This document shows, one piece after another, positions 12,341 through 22,326 of a stretch of 64,000 nt of DNA. Below the pieces are notes generated by a model that saw only the letters and a list, made by a program, of their open reading frames with translations, ran no database searches and was not told the DNA's origin. Position numbers and translations under genes: made by a program. Within the stretch, counting starts at the first letter, position 1; each line of letters starts with the position of its first letter. Source of the DNA: Hypericum androsaemum (taxonomy: Eukaryota > Streptophyta > Magnoliopsida > Malpighiales > Hypericaceae); the NCBI GenBank assembly GCA_963995505.1, contig OZ023192.1:13685001-13749000 (forward strand), in the 5' to 3' direction.

Positions 12341-12639
12341 CACACCCACAAAATTTTAACCAATCAGATAATACACTCAAAAAATATGCCAAGGTCGGCC
12401 ACCAATGTTCTTCTCAACATTAAAAAAAATATTTCGAGAAAAGTTGATAAACAATGATAATTTTTGCCTAAATTTAGTATATCTAAAACATCCATTAAAA
12501 ATAGACAAATTATTTTCAATATTCTCTTACATTATGTACATCGTATGAGCTAAATATACAAATTATTTTTAATTAATGACCAACCCAGTGGTCCGACCAG
12601 TTCAATTAGTCAAACCGGATTTAGTCCGACTTAAAAAGT

Positions 12640-12780
12640 CGAATTTTGGTCATCCGCCGAGAAAAGTCAGATCTTGGTTCAAGATCCGACTTTTTTTTGC
12701 GTCCGTGCCACGTGGACACCATCCCCGCAATACTTTAAAATCAAACGCTTTTTTCACAAAAAGTGATGAATAGTAACACC
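12640..12780 (-). repeat. MULE right terminal inverted repeat
   Basis: Inverted copy of 8311-8450, ending GATGAATAGTAACACC at 12780. Flanking bases AAACAGACA do not repeat the left flank CACCTGAAT. Confidence 0.85.
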
Positions 12781-14629
12781 AAACAGACAAAATACCCCCA
12801 CCTATCCACCTCTTTCTTTTTTTGGCGTCCGCCTTTTCTTTTCCACCTATTTACCTCTTTCCTTTTTCGGATATTATGAATATAGCAAAAAAATTTTCTT
12901 CAATTACTTATCTCGTTTTTTTCCACCAAAAGAAAATATTATATTGTTTGGACCACCGATTAATTAATTTTTTTGGGGCAAATCAATGCATTTAAAGTCT
13001 TTACTAGTCAATATGTTAATAATGTCATTTTAGAATAATCCAAATCTCTAAATCTCAAATTTCTAACTAATTTATAGCTTAACAATTTTTTCTATTATAC
13101 ACGTAATTGTGGTTTGGTTCGAGAACGTCTGGATTCAGTGGGGACAAGATCTGTCCCCACTGAAATTGATCAAGTAATTTTGGTTATAGACACAATTTTT
13201 TATGAATATCAGATCTCTAGACACGATTTTTAATGAAATCCGATGGTCCAAACGAAATCTCCTCCGTAGAAACGACTTTTATGTTGTTCCCACTCAATCC
13301 AAACCCTGCATTGTATCCCGAGTATCATCAATCTCTACGAAGTTGAAATTCATGGTTCGAGAATATTCGCGCAACCTTCTGGTCAAACTTTCATCATTTC
13401 TACGTAACGATCATTGGTTCCACCGACTAATTAAGTTGTAACTCCACCAACAAAATTTAATATCAATGATAGAAAATTCGGTTCTAATTTTGATATTTAG
13501 AGTCAAATATTATCAAACATATTTTTAGAAGTGACTCTCCTAATAATATTTAATTATTTTCTATATTTGTGAAACCTGATCCTAAGATCCCGCCGTTAAA
13601 GTGAATTTAAATCTCCTCTTCAAAAAAATTGAATTTAAATCTCAAAACCGTTGAATAATGTCATAGGTTCATCGACGTGTGGACGCTGGGAAGCAATCAA
13701 CGGAACAGTATTAACGTAGTGTTAAGTTAGGTCATATGCCATTCACAGAGGATAAGTATATGGACAAGTGGGGGTTATTTTAACTAGGATAATATTATTT
13801 ATAAATGGTTGCATGCAACAATTCACCTTTATTTAATAAGTATATTCCAAGTCAATTTTTTTTGCGAAAAATGTCTAAATGGAAGAATATCATAAATAAG
13901 TTTGACTGGAAATGTAGCACATGATCTTATATATTATGATATTTACACATTTAGATATAAAATCGATTATAATCCATGCGGTATCAATTTGAAAGTTGTG
14001 ACCGTAATCGTAAATTCTTGGGAAGAAATATTTGAAAACTATCTTCCGACAATTACGATTAAACCAATAAAAGAGAAAAGTCGCATCCTTTTATTTGCAT
14101 TCTATAACTTTAAACTGTTAGATAATATAAATAATCTAATTTTAAAAGAATAAATATACAAACCATATTTTTAATAGAATCGTATAAAATTCAACCTTTT
14201 ATGACTTTTATTTCAGAAGTTTCCCTGGCGAGGGTCATTGTCACTCGCCAGGGGAGAACTGAGAAGAGCTGGGCGGCGTGAAAAAACTAAAAAGAAAGAA
14301 AAGATTTGGAGCCCGAAAAAAGCCAAATAGGTTCATAGATTTGGGATAATAAGCACTTGGGTACATCTATTTGCAATAATGAGCGTTCATCTTTTTGAAT
14401 ATTTGGACCCAAATGATAATTGTCCCAAAACAAAGGGATCGTATTGTAATGTACCCAAAAACAGCGAAGAACACCTGCCCGGTTCAGACACGTGGAGATC
14501 AATGTCACGGTCTTCAACCACCTCCCCTATATATTTTTCTTTTCCCTCCCTCCCTCACTTATGGCTCGTGTCCTGCCCGCCGGCCGGTTAATAATATTTG
14601 ATATTCAGAGTCGAGTCTCTAACGGAATA
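12781..14629. other. AT-rich intergenic DNA with two short perfect palindromes
   Basis: No coding exon is recognised. Two compact hairpins stand out. At 13136-13162, CAGTGGGGACA and its perfect complement flank a 5-base spacer. At 14223-14252, CCCTGGCGAG and its perfect complement flank a 10-base spacer. Otherwise nothing can be supported in this 1.85-kb gap upstream of the kinase gene. Confidence 0.45.
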
Positions 14630-14640
14630 TTTTATAAAGA
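14630..14640 (+). promoter_or_regulatory. Candidate TATA box of the kinase gene
   Basis: TTTATAAAGA lies about 350 bp upstream of the chosen ATG (14992) and is followed by a pyrimidine-rich leader (14700-14760) typical of plant 5' UTRs. Position and motif are the only evidence. Confidence 0.35.
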
Positions 14641-14991
14641 GAAGAAGAACCCGATATTCAGAGTTGGTTTTGGTTAGCTTCCTGCACCTCCCTAACTGGG
14701 TACCTCCTCGATTTTCTTTCTATGACCTCTTTTTTTCCTTTTCTTTTTCACTTTTTATGTGTTGTGGTAGTTAAGAGGGCTTTAGTTTTGGTGGTTGGAA
14801 AAAGTTTTGTTACTTTTTAAGTTTTTTTAATAGGTCTTTGATCCTCGACCTCCGTCAAATCTTCTTCCTCTGTTACTTTTGTTACCTGTTGGATATGATC
14901 TCTGTCATGTTTGTTCTGTGAATTTTGATTAGCTTTTTGTAGCAAGTAGGTGAAGGTTGGAAGCTGTGTTTCCGAGGAAGAGGACTCAGAT

Positions 14992-17646
14992 ATGAGATTG
15001 AGGTGTATCTGTTTCGGCACCGGCTCGAGGGTTAAGAGAGCTAGTAGAAGAGATGGAGCCCTTGATGGTGAGAGATCTGATCTGTTGTTGGTTCTGTGTG
15101 CAATTGTTGATTAGTTGGAATGAGTAGAGAAAACAGAAAAAAAGGAAATACTCTGTTCATCGCGAATGCGAAAGATTGCAGCAATTTGGTTGCTTGTAGC
15201 AATATGTTGTTCGAGGCAGTTAGATTGTTTACTTCTGTAGACAATTTTTTTATTCCCTTTATTCTGTGTTTCCGAAACCTCCCTGTCCGATCTGCAGATA
15301 ATCTGCAGATCTGTAGACAATCTGCAGATCGGACGGGGAGGTTTCCGAAACCTCTCCTGCAATCTGTTGTTCGAAGCAGTTGGATTGTTTCCTTCTTTAG
15401 ACAATCTTTTTTTTCCCTTTCTTCTGTGCTTCCGAAACCTCCCCGTCTGATCTGTAGACAATCTGCAGATCGGACGGGAAGGTTTCTGAAACCTCCCCTG
15501 CAATCTATTGTTCGAAGTAGTTGGATTGTTTCCTTCTTTAGACAATCTTTTTATTCCCTTTATTCTGTGTTTCCGAAATCTCCCCGTCCGATCTGTAGAC
15601 AATCTGCAGATAGGACAGGGAGGTTTCCGAAACCTCCCCTGCAATCTGTTGTTCGAAGCAGTTGGATTGTTTCCTCCTTTAGACAATCTTTTTATTCTGT
15701 GTTTCCGAAACCTCCCCGGACGATATGTAGACAATCTGCAGATCGGACGGGGAGGTTTCCGAAACCTCCCCTGCAATCTGTTGTTCGAAGCAGTTGGATT
15801 GTTTCCTTCTTTAGACAATCTTTTTATTCCCTTTATTCTGTGTTTCCGAAATCTCCCCGTCCGATCTGTAGACAATCTGCAGATAGGACAGGAGGTTTCC
15901 GAAACCTCCCCTGCAATCTGTTGTTCGAAGCAGTTGGATTGTTTCCTTCTTTAGACAATCTTTTTATTCTGTGTTTCCGAAACCTCCCCGGACGATCTGC
16001 AGATCGGACGGGGAGGTTTCCGAAACCTCCCCTGCAATCTGTTGTTCGAAGCAGTTGGATTGTTTCCTTCTTTAGACAATCTTCTTATTCCCTTTATTCT
16101 GTGTTTCTGAAACCTCCCCGGACGATCTGTAGACAATCTGCAGATCGGAGGGGGAGGTTTCCGAAACCTCCCCTGCAATCTGTTGTTCGAAGCAGTTAGA
16201 TTGTTTCCTTCTTTAGACAATCTTTTTTATTCCCTTTATTCTGTGTTTCTAGGCGACGGGCTGCTCGGTGTTAACCATTTCTCATTCAATGAACTAAGAG
16301 GCGCCACTGACAACTTCCATGGAAGCAATCAGATCGGACGGGGAGGTTTCGGAATAGTGTACAAGGTAACTCTGCAGTTCCGCTGCTCTATTCGAAACTC
16401 GTCTTATCGATCTACAAGTTCCTAACCCGATCAAGCATTTGTGTTTTTAGGGAATCCTCAGAGATGGAAGAAAGGTTGCAGTAAAGACTCTTTCTGCTCA
16501 ATCTAAGCAGGGGGTGCAGGAGTTTTTAAACGAAATCAACACCATATCGAAAGTCAGGCATCCGAACCTCGTCGAGTTGATAGGTTGCTGCATCAACGGA
16601 ACTAATCGGATCTTAGTCTACGAATATGTAGAGAACAGCAGCATTGATCGCGCGATACTCGGGGAATCCAGCAGAGGTTTGAACAACACTCGGCTTTTTA
16701 TTCGGAAGTATCTTAACTGTTTTAAAATTGTACTAACTTTACACTTCCACTCTTGCAGGGCTAAAGAGTTCACTGATTAAACTAGATTGGAACAATAGAT
16801 CTGCTATTTGCTTGGGGATTGCTAAAGGTCTTGCTTTTCTCCACGAACAAGTCTCGCCACATATCGTCCATAGGGACATCAAAGCTAGTAACATTCTTCT
16901 TGACATAGACTTGAACCCGAAAATCGGAGACTTCGGTTTGGCTAAGCTCTTCCCGGACGACATCACGCATATTAGCACGAGGATAGCCGGAACCACGTAA
17001 GTTTGTTTATGATGATAACCTTCTTCTAGGATCTCTCATTAAGCAGAAGTATAATTTCCTTGTAATTTGTTCTCTGTAGAGGTTATTTGGCCCCAGAATA
17101 TGCACTTGGAGGTCAACTAACATCAAAAGCCGACGTGTACAGTTTCGGAGTCGTTCTCCTTGAAATCATTAGCGGCAGAAGCACAGGGAAGGCAATCTGG
17201 CAAGGAATGCAGAACTTTGTCCTAGAATGGGTTTGTAACTTTCCTTTTCGACTTTGTATTCGAGCTTTGGTCGTTTAGCTTCCGTATTCGTACGCTTAAC
17301 TACGACGAATGCGAATGATCAGGCGTGGAAGCTCTACCAAGAGGGCAAGGCTTTGGAGGTGGTGGATCCGGAGATGGGAGAATATCCGGAGGACATAGTC
17401 CTCAGGCACATCAAAGTAGCATTCTTCTGCACACAAGCTGCAGCGAGCCGACGACCGGTTATGAGCCAGGTCGTCGACATGCTCTCGAAGGACATGAAGC
17501 TCAACGACAACATGCTCACGGCTCCAGGCTTCTTCGTCCTGGATTCTGCGAGCAATAGCGGGGCAACGAGAAAACTTTCTTCCCACTCTTCTAGCCAACA
17601 GACGAGTACTGAACCTGCTACAATCACGGAGGTAGCTCCTAGATGA
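14992..17646 (+). CDS. Receptor-like cytoplasmic kinase, CRPK1-like (six exons)
   Basis: Ser/Thr kinase of the RLCK/LRR-VIII-like group, closest by eye to Arabidopsis COLD-RESPONSIVE PROTEIN KINASE 1. Exons: 14992-15067, 16253-16365, 16451-16676, 16759-16996, 17080-17230, 17323-17646; all introns are GT-AG, frames join exactly, and the product is 375 aa. The short exon 1 gives a Cys-containing N-terminus ([12 protein letters not shown]) without signal peptide, fitting a cytoplasmic, possibly membrane-anchored kinase. Motifs: glycine loop IGRGGFG (53-59), VAVK Lys75, HRDIKASN (176-183, an RD kinase), DFG (196-198), APE (222-224), and a Ser/Thr-rich tail. No catalytic residue is missing. Intron 1 (15068-16252) is mostly the tandem repeat described separately. 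CRPK1 phosphorylates 14-3-3 proteins in cold signalling; that role here is inference. Confidence 0.86.
15205..16252 (+). repeat. Intron-1 tandem repeat made of exon-2 glycine-loop sequence
   Basis: The anchor TGTTGTTCGA (with variants) recurs at 15205, 15365, 15506, 15647, 15779, 15919, 16040 and 16181, spacing 121-160 bp and most often 141. Each unit holds the tract TTCCCTTTATTCTGTGTTTC, then CCTCCCCGTCCGATCTG, a spacer TAGACAAT, then its inverse CTGCAGATCGGACGGGGAGG. The inverse arm equals exon 2 at 16330-16350, which codes for QIGRGGF. The last partial unit supplies the real polypyrimidine tract and 3' splice site (TTTCTAG, 16246-16252). Earlier units read TTTCCG there and lack the AG. Within-unit arms are about 20 bp and near perfect. 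Confidence 0.9.
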
Positions 17647-18153
17647 ACACTGAGCCTCATTGATCCATTAGGATTGTTTCTTCTCCTGTCATCAGTTGAA
17701 GTAAATGGGTACAATTGTTTTGCAATTATAGGTAGTGTGACATTCATTTGTGACACGGTATATAATCAGGAGGAGAGAAGTACAAAAGACATCGCTAGAA
17801 GAGTTACGTGTAAATAGAGTCCGACTCGAAAAATCTTTGATGATATTAATAAAAATTGTTTTGTATGTGCAGTGTTTTTCATGTATTGCATGACAACAAA
17901 TAACATCTTTTATTTAACAGTCAACTTTTTTTTATAGATAAGGAAAAAGAGAAGTTTTGGCAGTCAAAACTCGAAATATACAAGTTACCGATTGTTGACT
18001 TTTCTGGAATACAAAAAGTAACAATTTGATTAACACACTTTCTTTTTCTCTTTTTCTTGTAAAAGTAGGAAACTCATAAGCTATTAATTTATTGAAGTTG
18101 ATCCTTAAAGGGATTCATGAAAAAAATGAGAATTTTTACGAAAATAATTGAAG
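17647..18153. other. 3' flank of the kinase gene, nothing else recognised
   Basis: AT-rich sequence after the kinase stop. A near AATAAA context at about 17848 (TTAATAAAAATTG) may be its polyadenylation signal. No other feature is supported. Confidence 0.4.
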
Positions 18154-18412
18154 TAATAAAAATTTAAGAAAATATAAATAAATAAAATAAATATGTGTAG
18201 TCCACTATAAATCAAAGAAAATGTCAAAATCTTGATGGTCAAAATTTTCCACAACAGACATGTATTAGTATTACTTCCCAAAATCAGCTGAAAATTATAT
18301 TAATACGTAACCATATATGTATTTTGAAAATAATTTGGAGAATCTATCAAATATCCAAGATTATTGGAATAATGACAACATAATTATTTTTGGAAAGAAG
18401 TTTTACAAGTAC
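18154..18412 (+). repeat. Direct repeat copy 1 of the CYP89A upstream region
   Basis: About 260 bp matching 18953-19210 almost base for base (AAAATTTAAGAAAA, then TCTTGATGGT, AAATATCCAAGATTAT and GGAAAGAAGTTTTACAAG). The copies are separated by about 540 bp that contain an AP2/ERF fragment. Confidence 0.85.
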
Positions 18413-18426
18413 CCAACAGGGGGATA

Positions 18427-18663
18427 AGGCCGAGGAAGTGGGGCAAGTGGGTCGCCGAGATTAGGGAGCCCAACAAGTGCTCCAGGATTTGGCTCCGGTC
18501 TTACTCCACCCCGATCGCCGCCGCCCGAGCCTACGGCACCGCCGTGTTCTACCTCCGCGGGCCCACCGCCCGCCTCAACTTCCCCGATCATTTGGAGGTG
18601 GTGGAGGATGAAGGAGAAGATGAAAGAGAGGATGGAGAAGTAGAGGGTGGTGAGAGAGGTTGA
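18427..18663 (+). pseudogene. AP2/ERF domain fragment (DREB-like)
   Basis: The plus strand encodes 78 codons that begin inside an AP2/ERF DNA-binding domain. [15 protein letters not shown] is strand 2-3, [18 protein letters not shown] leads into the helix, and [16 protein letters not shown] closes the domain, followed by an acidic tail and TGA. The YRGVR start of the domain, which makes most DNA contacts, is missing, and there is no ATG. WLRSY replaces the usual WLGSY/WLGTF Gly. GC content is far above the flanks. It sits between two copies of the CYP89A upstream region, so it looks like an inserted gene fragment rather than a local gene. Confidence 0.8.
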
Positions 18664-18952
18664 AGATGAAGATGAAGTTTGGTTTTCTTGAAAAAATATA
18701 AATGAATTGGGGACTGAATAAGTAATTTATCATGATACACGTCAACTTTAACTTAAGTCATTTTGTCGCCACGTGTCTTCTACGTCGGCTCAAAAACAAC
18801 GTCGTTTCGAGTGCGTTTAGATAGGCAGCTGCACTGGACCTGCCTGAAAAAATATTTGTAAACCTCAGGGAACGGATTACCAATTTTAAACCACAGGATA
18901 CTCCGCGAGAAAAATATAAAATTACAGGGTACTAAAGTGTACTTACTCTATA

Positions 18953-19210
18953 AAAATTTAAGAAAACATAAATAAATAAAATAAACTATGTATAGTCCAC
19001 TGTAAATCAAGAAAATATCAAAATCTTGATGGTTAAATTTTCCCACAACAGACATATATTGGAATTACTTCCCAACATCAGCTGAAAACTATATTAATAC
19101 CAAATCATATATGCATTGTGAAAATAATTTCGAGATTCTATCAAATATCCAAGATTATATTGGAATAATGACAACATAAATATTTTTGGAAAGAAGTTTT
19201 ACAAGTACCC
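18953..19210 (+). repeat. Direct repeat copy 2, proximal upstream region of CYP89A
   Basis: Second copy of 18154-18412, ending about 160 bp before the P450 start codon. It is the copy still attached to the gene. Just before it (18845-18950) lies a stretch whose reverse strand reads like common plant transposon ends (TAGTACCCTGTAATTTT). Confidence 0.85.
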
Positions 19211-19368
19211 TCGTAACTCAGAAGTTGGTCACAATATTTAATTTAATGAAACCTACAAGTTTAAATGAACTTATATATGTTACATTAATGCAAAAACGTA
19301 ACGCCAGCACCTGTTACTATAAGCACATATATTTAATGATATTTAACATGTCCTCTCCTTCCACAACA

Positions 19369-20898
19369 ATGGAGTTCTGGCTCATCTTAGTTGCTGTCAT
19401 CTGCTTTTGTGCTTCCCTCCCCACAATCCTCAAGCCATTGATCCACACCAAGAAGCTACCTCCAGGGCCTCCCACCATTCCCATCTTAGGCAGCATCATA
19501 TGGCTGATCCGATCCTCGAGGAACTTCTCGGCCATCGAGCCCATCCTCCGCGAGCTTCGAGCCAAGTACGGCCCCATCGTCACCCTCCCCATCGGGTCCA
19601 GGCCCGCCATATTCATCTCGTCGCATGACTTGGCTCATAAATCGCTTGTACAAAGCGGGGCGGCCTTCGCGAGCCGCCCGCCCGCGTTGGAGAATGCGAA
19701 GATCGTCTTCAGCGATATGCATACTGTCACTACCGCGGTGTATGGCCCTCTGTGGAGGGTCCTGAGGCAGAACCTGATGGGGCTGATACATCCATCAAAG
19801 TTGCATCTTTACGCTCGAGGCAGAAAATCAAGCTTGGACATGTTCAAGAAGAATCTCTTGGCAGAGGCAGAGTCTGAAGAACCCTTTGTTGCTTTGGAAC
19901 ACCTTAAACATTCCATGTATGCCCTGCTTCTCTACATGTGCTTCGGGGAGGAGCTCGACGAGATCCACGTGCGAACGATCGTAGCTGCGCAGCGCGCCAC
20001 GCTCTCGAACTTCATCAGGTTCAACATCCTGAACTTCCTGCCTGGTATAGGAAAGATTGTGTTCAGGAAACTTTGGAAGGAACTGAGAGATATCCGCAGA
20101 AGCCAAGAGAATGTCATGATGCCTCTGATCCGAGCGAGCCAGGATCGGAGACGCAGGAGACCCGCGGATTATGTCCAAGGAGATGATCAGTTCGTGCCTT
20201 ATGCAGACAGCCTATTGGATGTTCTAGTCCCTGGAGCAGAGAGGAAGTTTACCGATGATGAACTAGTGAGCCTGACTTCCGAATTCATCAACGCGGGTAC
20301 CGACACATCGTTGGCCACATTGCAGTGGATCATGGCCAACATGGTGAAGTACCAACACATCCAAGAGAAGCTGGTTCAGGAGATCAACTCAGTAGTGAAG
20401 CCAGGGGAGGAGATCAAAGAGGAGCACTTGAAGTGCATGCCTTACTTAAGGGCTATAGTGTTGGAGTCTCTAAGGAGACACCCTCCAGCACACTTCATCC
20501 TCCCGCGCGCGGTCGTAGAGGACACGAAGCTCGAAGGCTACGACATCCCGAGCAATGCCATAGTGAACTTCTCGGTCGCGGAGATGGCGAGGGATCCGGA
20601 GGTGTGGGAGGAGCCGATGGAGTTCAGGCCGGAGAGGTTCATGAGCGATGGGAGGGAGCCGTCGGATTTCGACATAAAAGGCGTGAGGAAGATCGAGATG
20701 ATGCCGTTCGGGGCGGGGAGGAGGGTTTGCCCTGCCATTACAATGGCACTGCTACACCAGGAGTACTATGTGGCCAACTTGGTGAGGGACTTCAAGTGGA
20801 CAGCTGAGGATGGAGCTGAGGTTGATATGACGGAGGTTCAGGATTTCACTATTGTCATGAAGAAGCCACTTCGAGCTCATATCACTCCTAGAACTTGA
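19369..20898 (+). CDS. Cytochrome P450, CYP89A type, single exon
   Basis: ER-anchored monooxygenase of 509 residues. I start at ATG 19369 (context ACAACAATGG), giving MEFWLILVAVICF, a hydrophobic N-terminal anchor as in CYP89A proteins. The frame is open further upstream to 19186, but that extension is Lys/Thr-rich and unlike the family. Landmarks: proline hinge PPGPP (about 34), I-helix AGTDTS (about 308-313), ExxR (ESLRR, Glu366), PERF, and heme loop FGAGRRVCP with ligand Cys454. The residue after CP is Ala instead of the usual Gly, which is tolerated in the P450 signature. No intron, as in CYP89A. Arabidopsis CYP89A9 acts on chlorophyll catabolites; the substrate here is unknown. The upstream region is duplicated (18154-18412). 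Confidence 0.93.
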   Translation: MEFWLILVAVICFCASLPTILKPLIHTKKLPPGPPTIPILGSIIWLIRSSRNFSAIEPILRELRAKYGPIVTLPIGSRPAIFISSHDLAHKSLVQSGAAFASRPPALENAKIVFSDMHTVTTAVYGPLWRVLRQNLMGLIHPSKLHLYARGRKSSLDMFKKNLLAEAESEEPFVALEHLKHSMYALLLYMCFGEELDEIHVRTIVAAQRATLSNFIRFNILNFLPGIGKIVFRKLWKELRDIRRSQENVMMPLIRASQDRRRRRPADYVQGDDQFVPYADSLLDVLVPGAERKFTDDELVSLTSEFINAGTDTSLATLQWIMANMVKYQHIQEKLVQEINSVVKPGEEIKEEHLKCMPYLRAIVLESLRRHPPAHFILPRAVVEDTKLEGYDIPSNAIVNFSVAEMARDPEVWEEPMEFRPERFMSDGREPSDFDIKGVRKIEMMPFGAGRRVCPAITMALLHQEYYVANLVRDFKWTAEDGAEVDMTEVQDFTIVMKKPLRAHITPRT

Positions 20899-22326
20899 TT
20901 AATTAATAAGAGATTATAGCATTTGTTCTTGTTCCATTTTCCATAACCAAGGCATCTTGATTTACTTACATTTTGGTTTTTGCCTTGTAATAAAAGTTTC
21001 CATTCCCCTTCGCTTCCAAAAACAACAATCTCTATCATCAAACATTTGTGTCATCAATCGGTCCCCATTTGTTAAAACTTTGGTAGAAAAAATTTGAGAT
21101 ACGCTGACTCGAACGGGAATTAATAAATACCCAAAAACAAAAAAAATCATCCCTATACCACAAGCTCTGCTCTGTCTTGGACTCAGAATTGATTTATCTC
21201 ACACATTTTCCCCGAGTCGGGTATTCTCCTCGTTCACTGTCTCCTCCGTGTCTCTCTCTTATTATACCGAAATGAGAAATACAACACACAAGATTTACCT
21301 AGAAAATCTCAAGATGGGGAAAAAAATTACGGGTAAAGGAAGGTCGTCCACTATATAAGTCAATCCGGTTGTGAGAGTTCTCTTTACCTCACAACTCTCA
21401 ACCACACATATTAGACCTAGACATCGATCGATATATATAGAAGATAACTATTACTAATATTAATAAGAATTCTAATTTGAGACTTCGTTAGTCTCTCTCT
21501 ATCTCATATTATTATATATTACCTTATCAAGATATTGATACTCCATTGTTAGACAAGTCACCTGATAAAACTATGACATGGCTTGATTATTCCAGATTAA
21601 TTGCGTTGGTTAGACTTTTGCTAATAATAGATATAATAATCGATACCAACAACTACTTAGATATGAGAAAGAGATTTGTTCTAATTTAACTAATATATTT
21701 CGAATTTAAGTCCTTGCAAACAATAAATACGAAAACTTTGTCACTTTTCAAAAATTATATTCTTTTTGAATCTGAATTAATCGATATCCAGATACCAAGT
21801 GATATCAACCAAAAAATAGAATAGTCTGTTAACTGAGGGCTTATAGACAAAATGGAAACAGGTTAGAAACCGTTGTAATTGGCACTAGGCTTGCAGACAA
21901 GAGAGATTCTCAAGGTCCACCATTGGTGCAGTTTTTAGCGACAAAGACACAGGAGGGCCAAGTGTTTCCAGTAAGACAAAATCCAAAGGCAAATCTGGGA
22001 GAAAACGTGCAAATCTTCCACCACCCTAGTGAATACTGGCATGAGAAAAATTGCAAACAGAGTCGAATCCAATCCATGAAATCAAAAATTGAAAAATAGC
22101 AAACCACCTTTTAAGTCCCGGAGGGAAGGAAAAAAAATACAGCATTCCAAAAGAATAAAGACCAGTGCAGAAGCTGCGTGCAAGTAACAAGTAGAAAGAT
22201 TAGCAGCAACCAGTTCTCAAGTGGTCAACGATATGCAGACAGCGACCGAGAAGGAAAATTCTGGACAGAAGTAATACACGAGGAACGGATACGACTAGAG
22301 CTGTAAAATGAGGATGGCATGATCGA
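20899..22326. other. Intergenic between CYP89A and clathrin light chain
   Basis: Holds the P450 3' UTR, then AT-rich DNA, and at its right end the minus-strand 3' UTR of the clathrin light chain gene. Around 21350-21410 a TATATAAGTC box is followed by a short imperfect inverted repeat (TTGTGAG...CTCACAA), perhaps an LTR scrap. No coding exon is recognised. Confidence 0.4.

Larger units (their letters stand above)
8311..12780. mobile_element. Mutator-like element (MULE) carrying a PMD gene and broken MURA
   Basis: Inverted copies of about 140 bp lie at 8311-8450 and 12640-12780. The outer end GGTGTTATTATTCATC pairs with GATGAATAGTAACACC, followed by shared GTCCACGTG and AAGATC(T/C)GACTT blocks. 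Inside, in order, are a GC-rich low-complexity block, subterminal repeats built on GGTCCGACCAGTTTGACC, a PMD-domain gene on the plus strand, a MURA transposase on the minus strand ending against it, and subterminal repeats of the same motif. Both genes carry stops. No 9-bp duplication was found at the stated ends; the true termini may lie a few bases further out. Confidence 0.85.

Noticed and set aside
13902..14153. 83-codon frame in AT-rich DNA
   Set aside because: Composition-driven Ile/Asn/Lys-rich peptide, no domain, no leader or splice context.
15120..16199. 359-codon open frame with a repeated Arg/Pro/Ser motif (and its 254-codon antisense partner)
   Set aside because: It lies inside intron 1 of the kinase, consists only of the 141-bp repeat, and is open because the period is a multiple of three; no domain or leader.
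15205..16252. Regularly spaced repeats resembling a CRISPR array
   Set aside because: Plant nuclear context, repeats cover the whole unit without unique spacers, and no cas genes.
18403..18591. Gly-rich 62-codon minus-strand frame
   Set aside because: Shadow of the AP2/ERF fragment, which is clearly recognisable on the plus strand.
19186..19368. Upstream in-frame extension of the P450 (61 extra residues)
   Set aside because: Falls partly in the duplicated promoter repeat, lacks family similarity, and would put the membrane anchor far from the N-terminus.
20325..20807. 160-codon plus-strand frame in the P450
   Set aside because: Alternative frame of the CYP89A heme-domain region with no similarity of its own.
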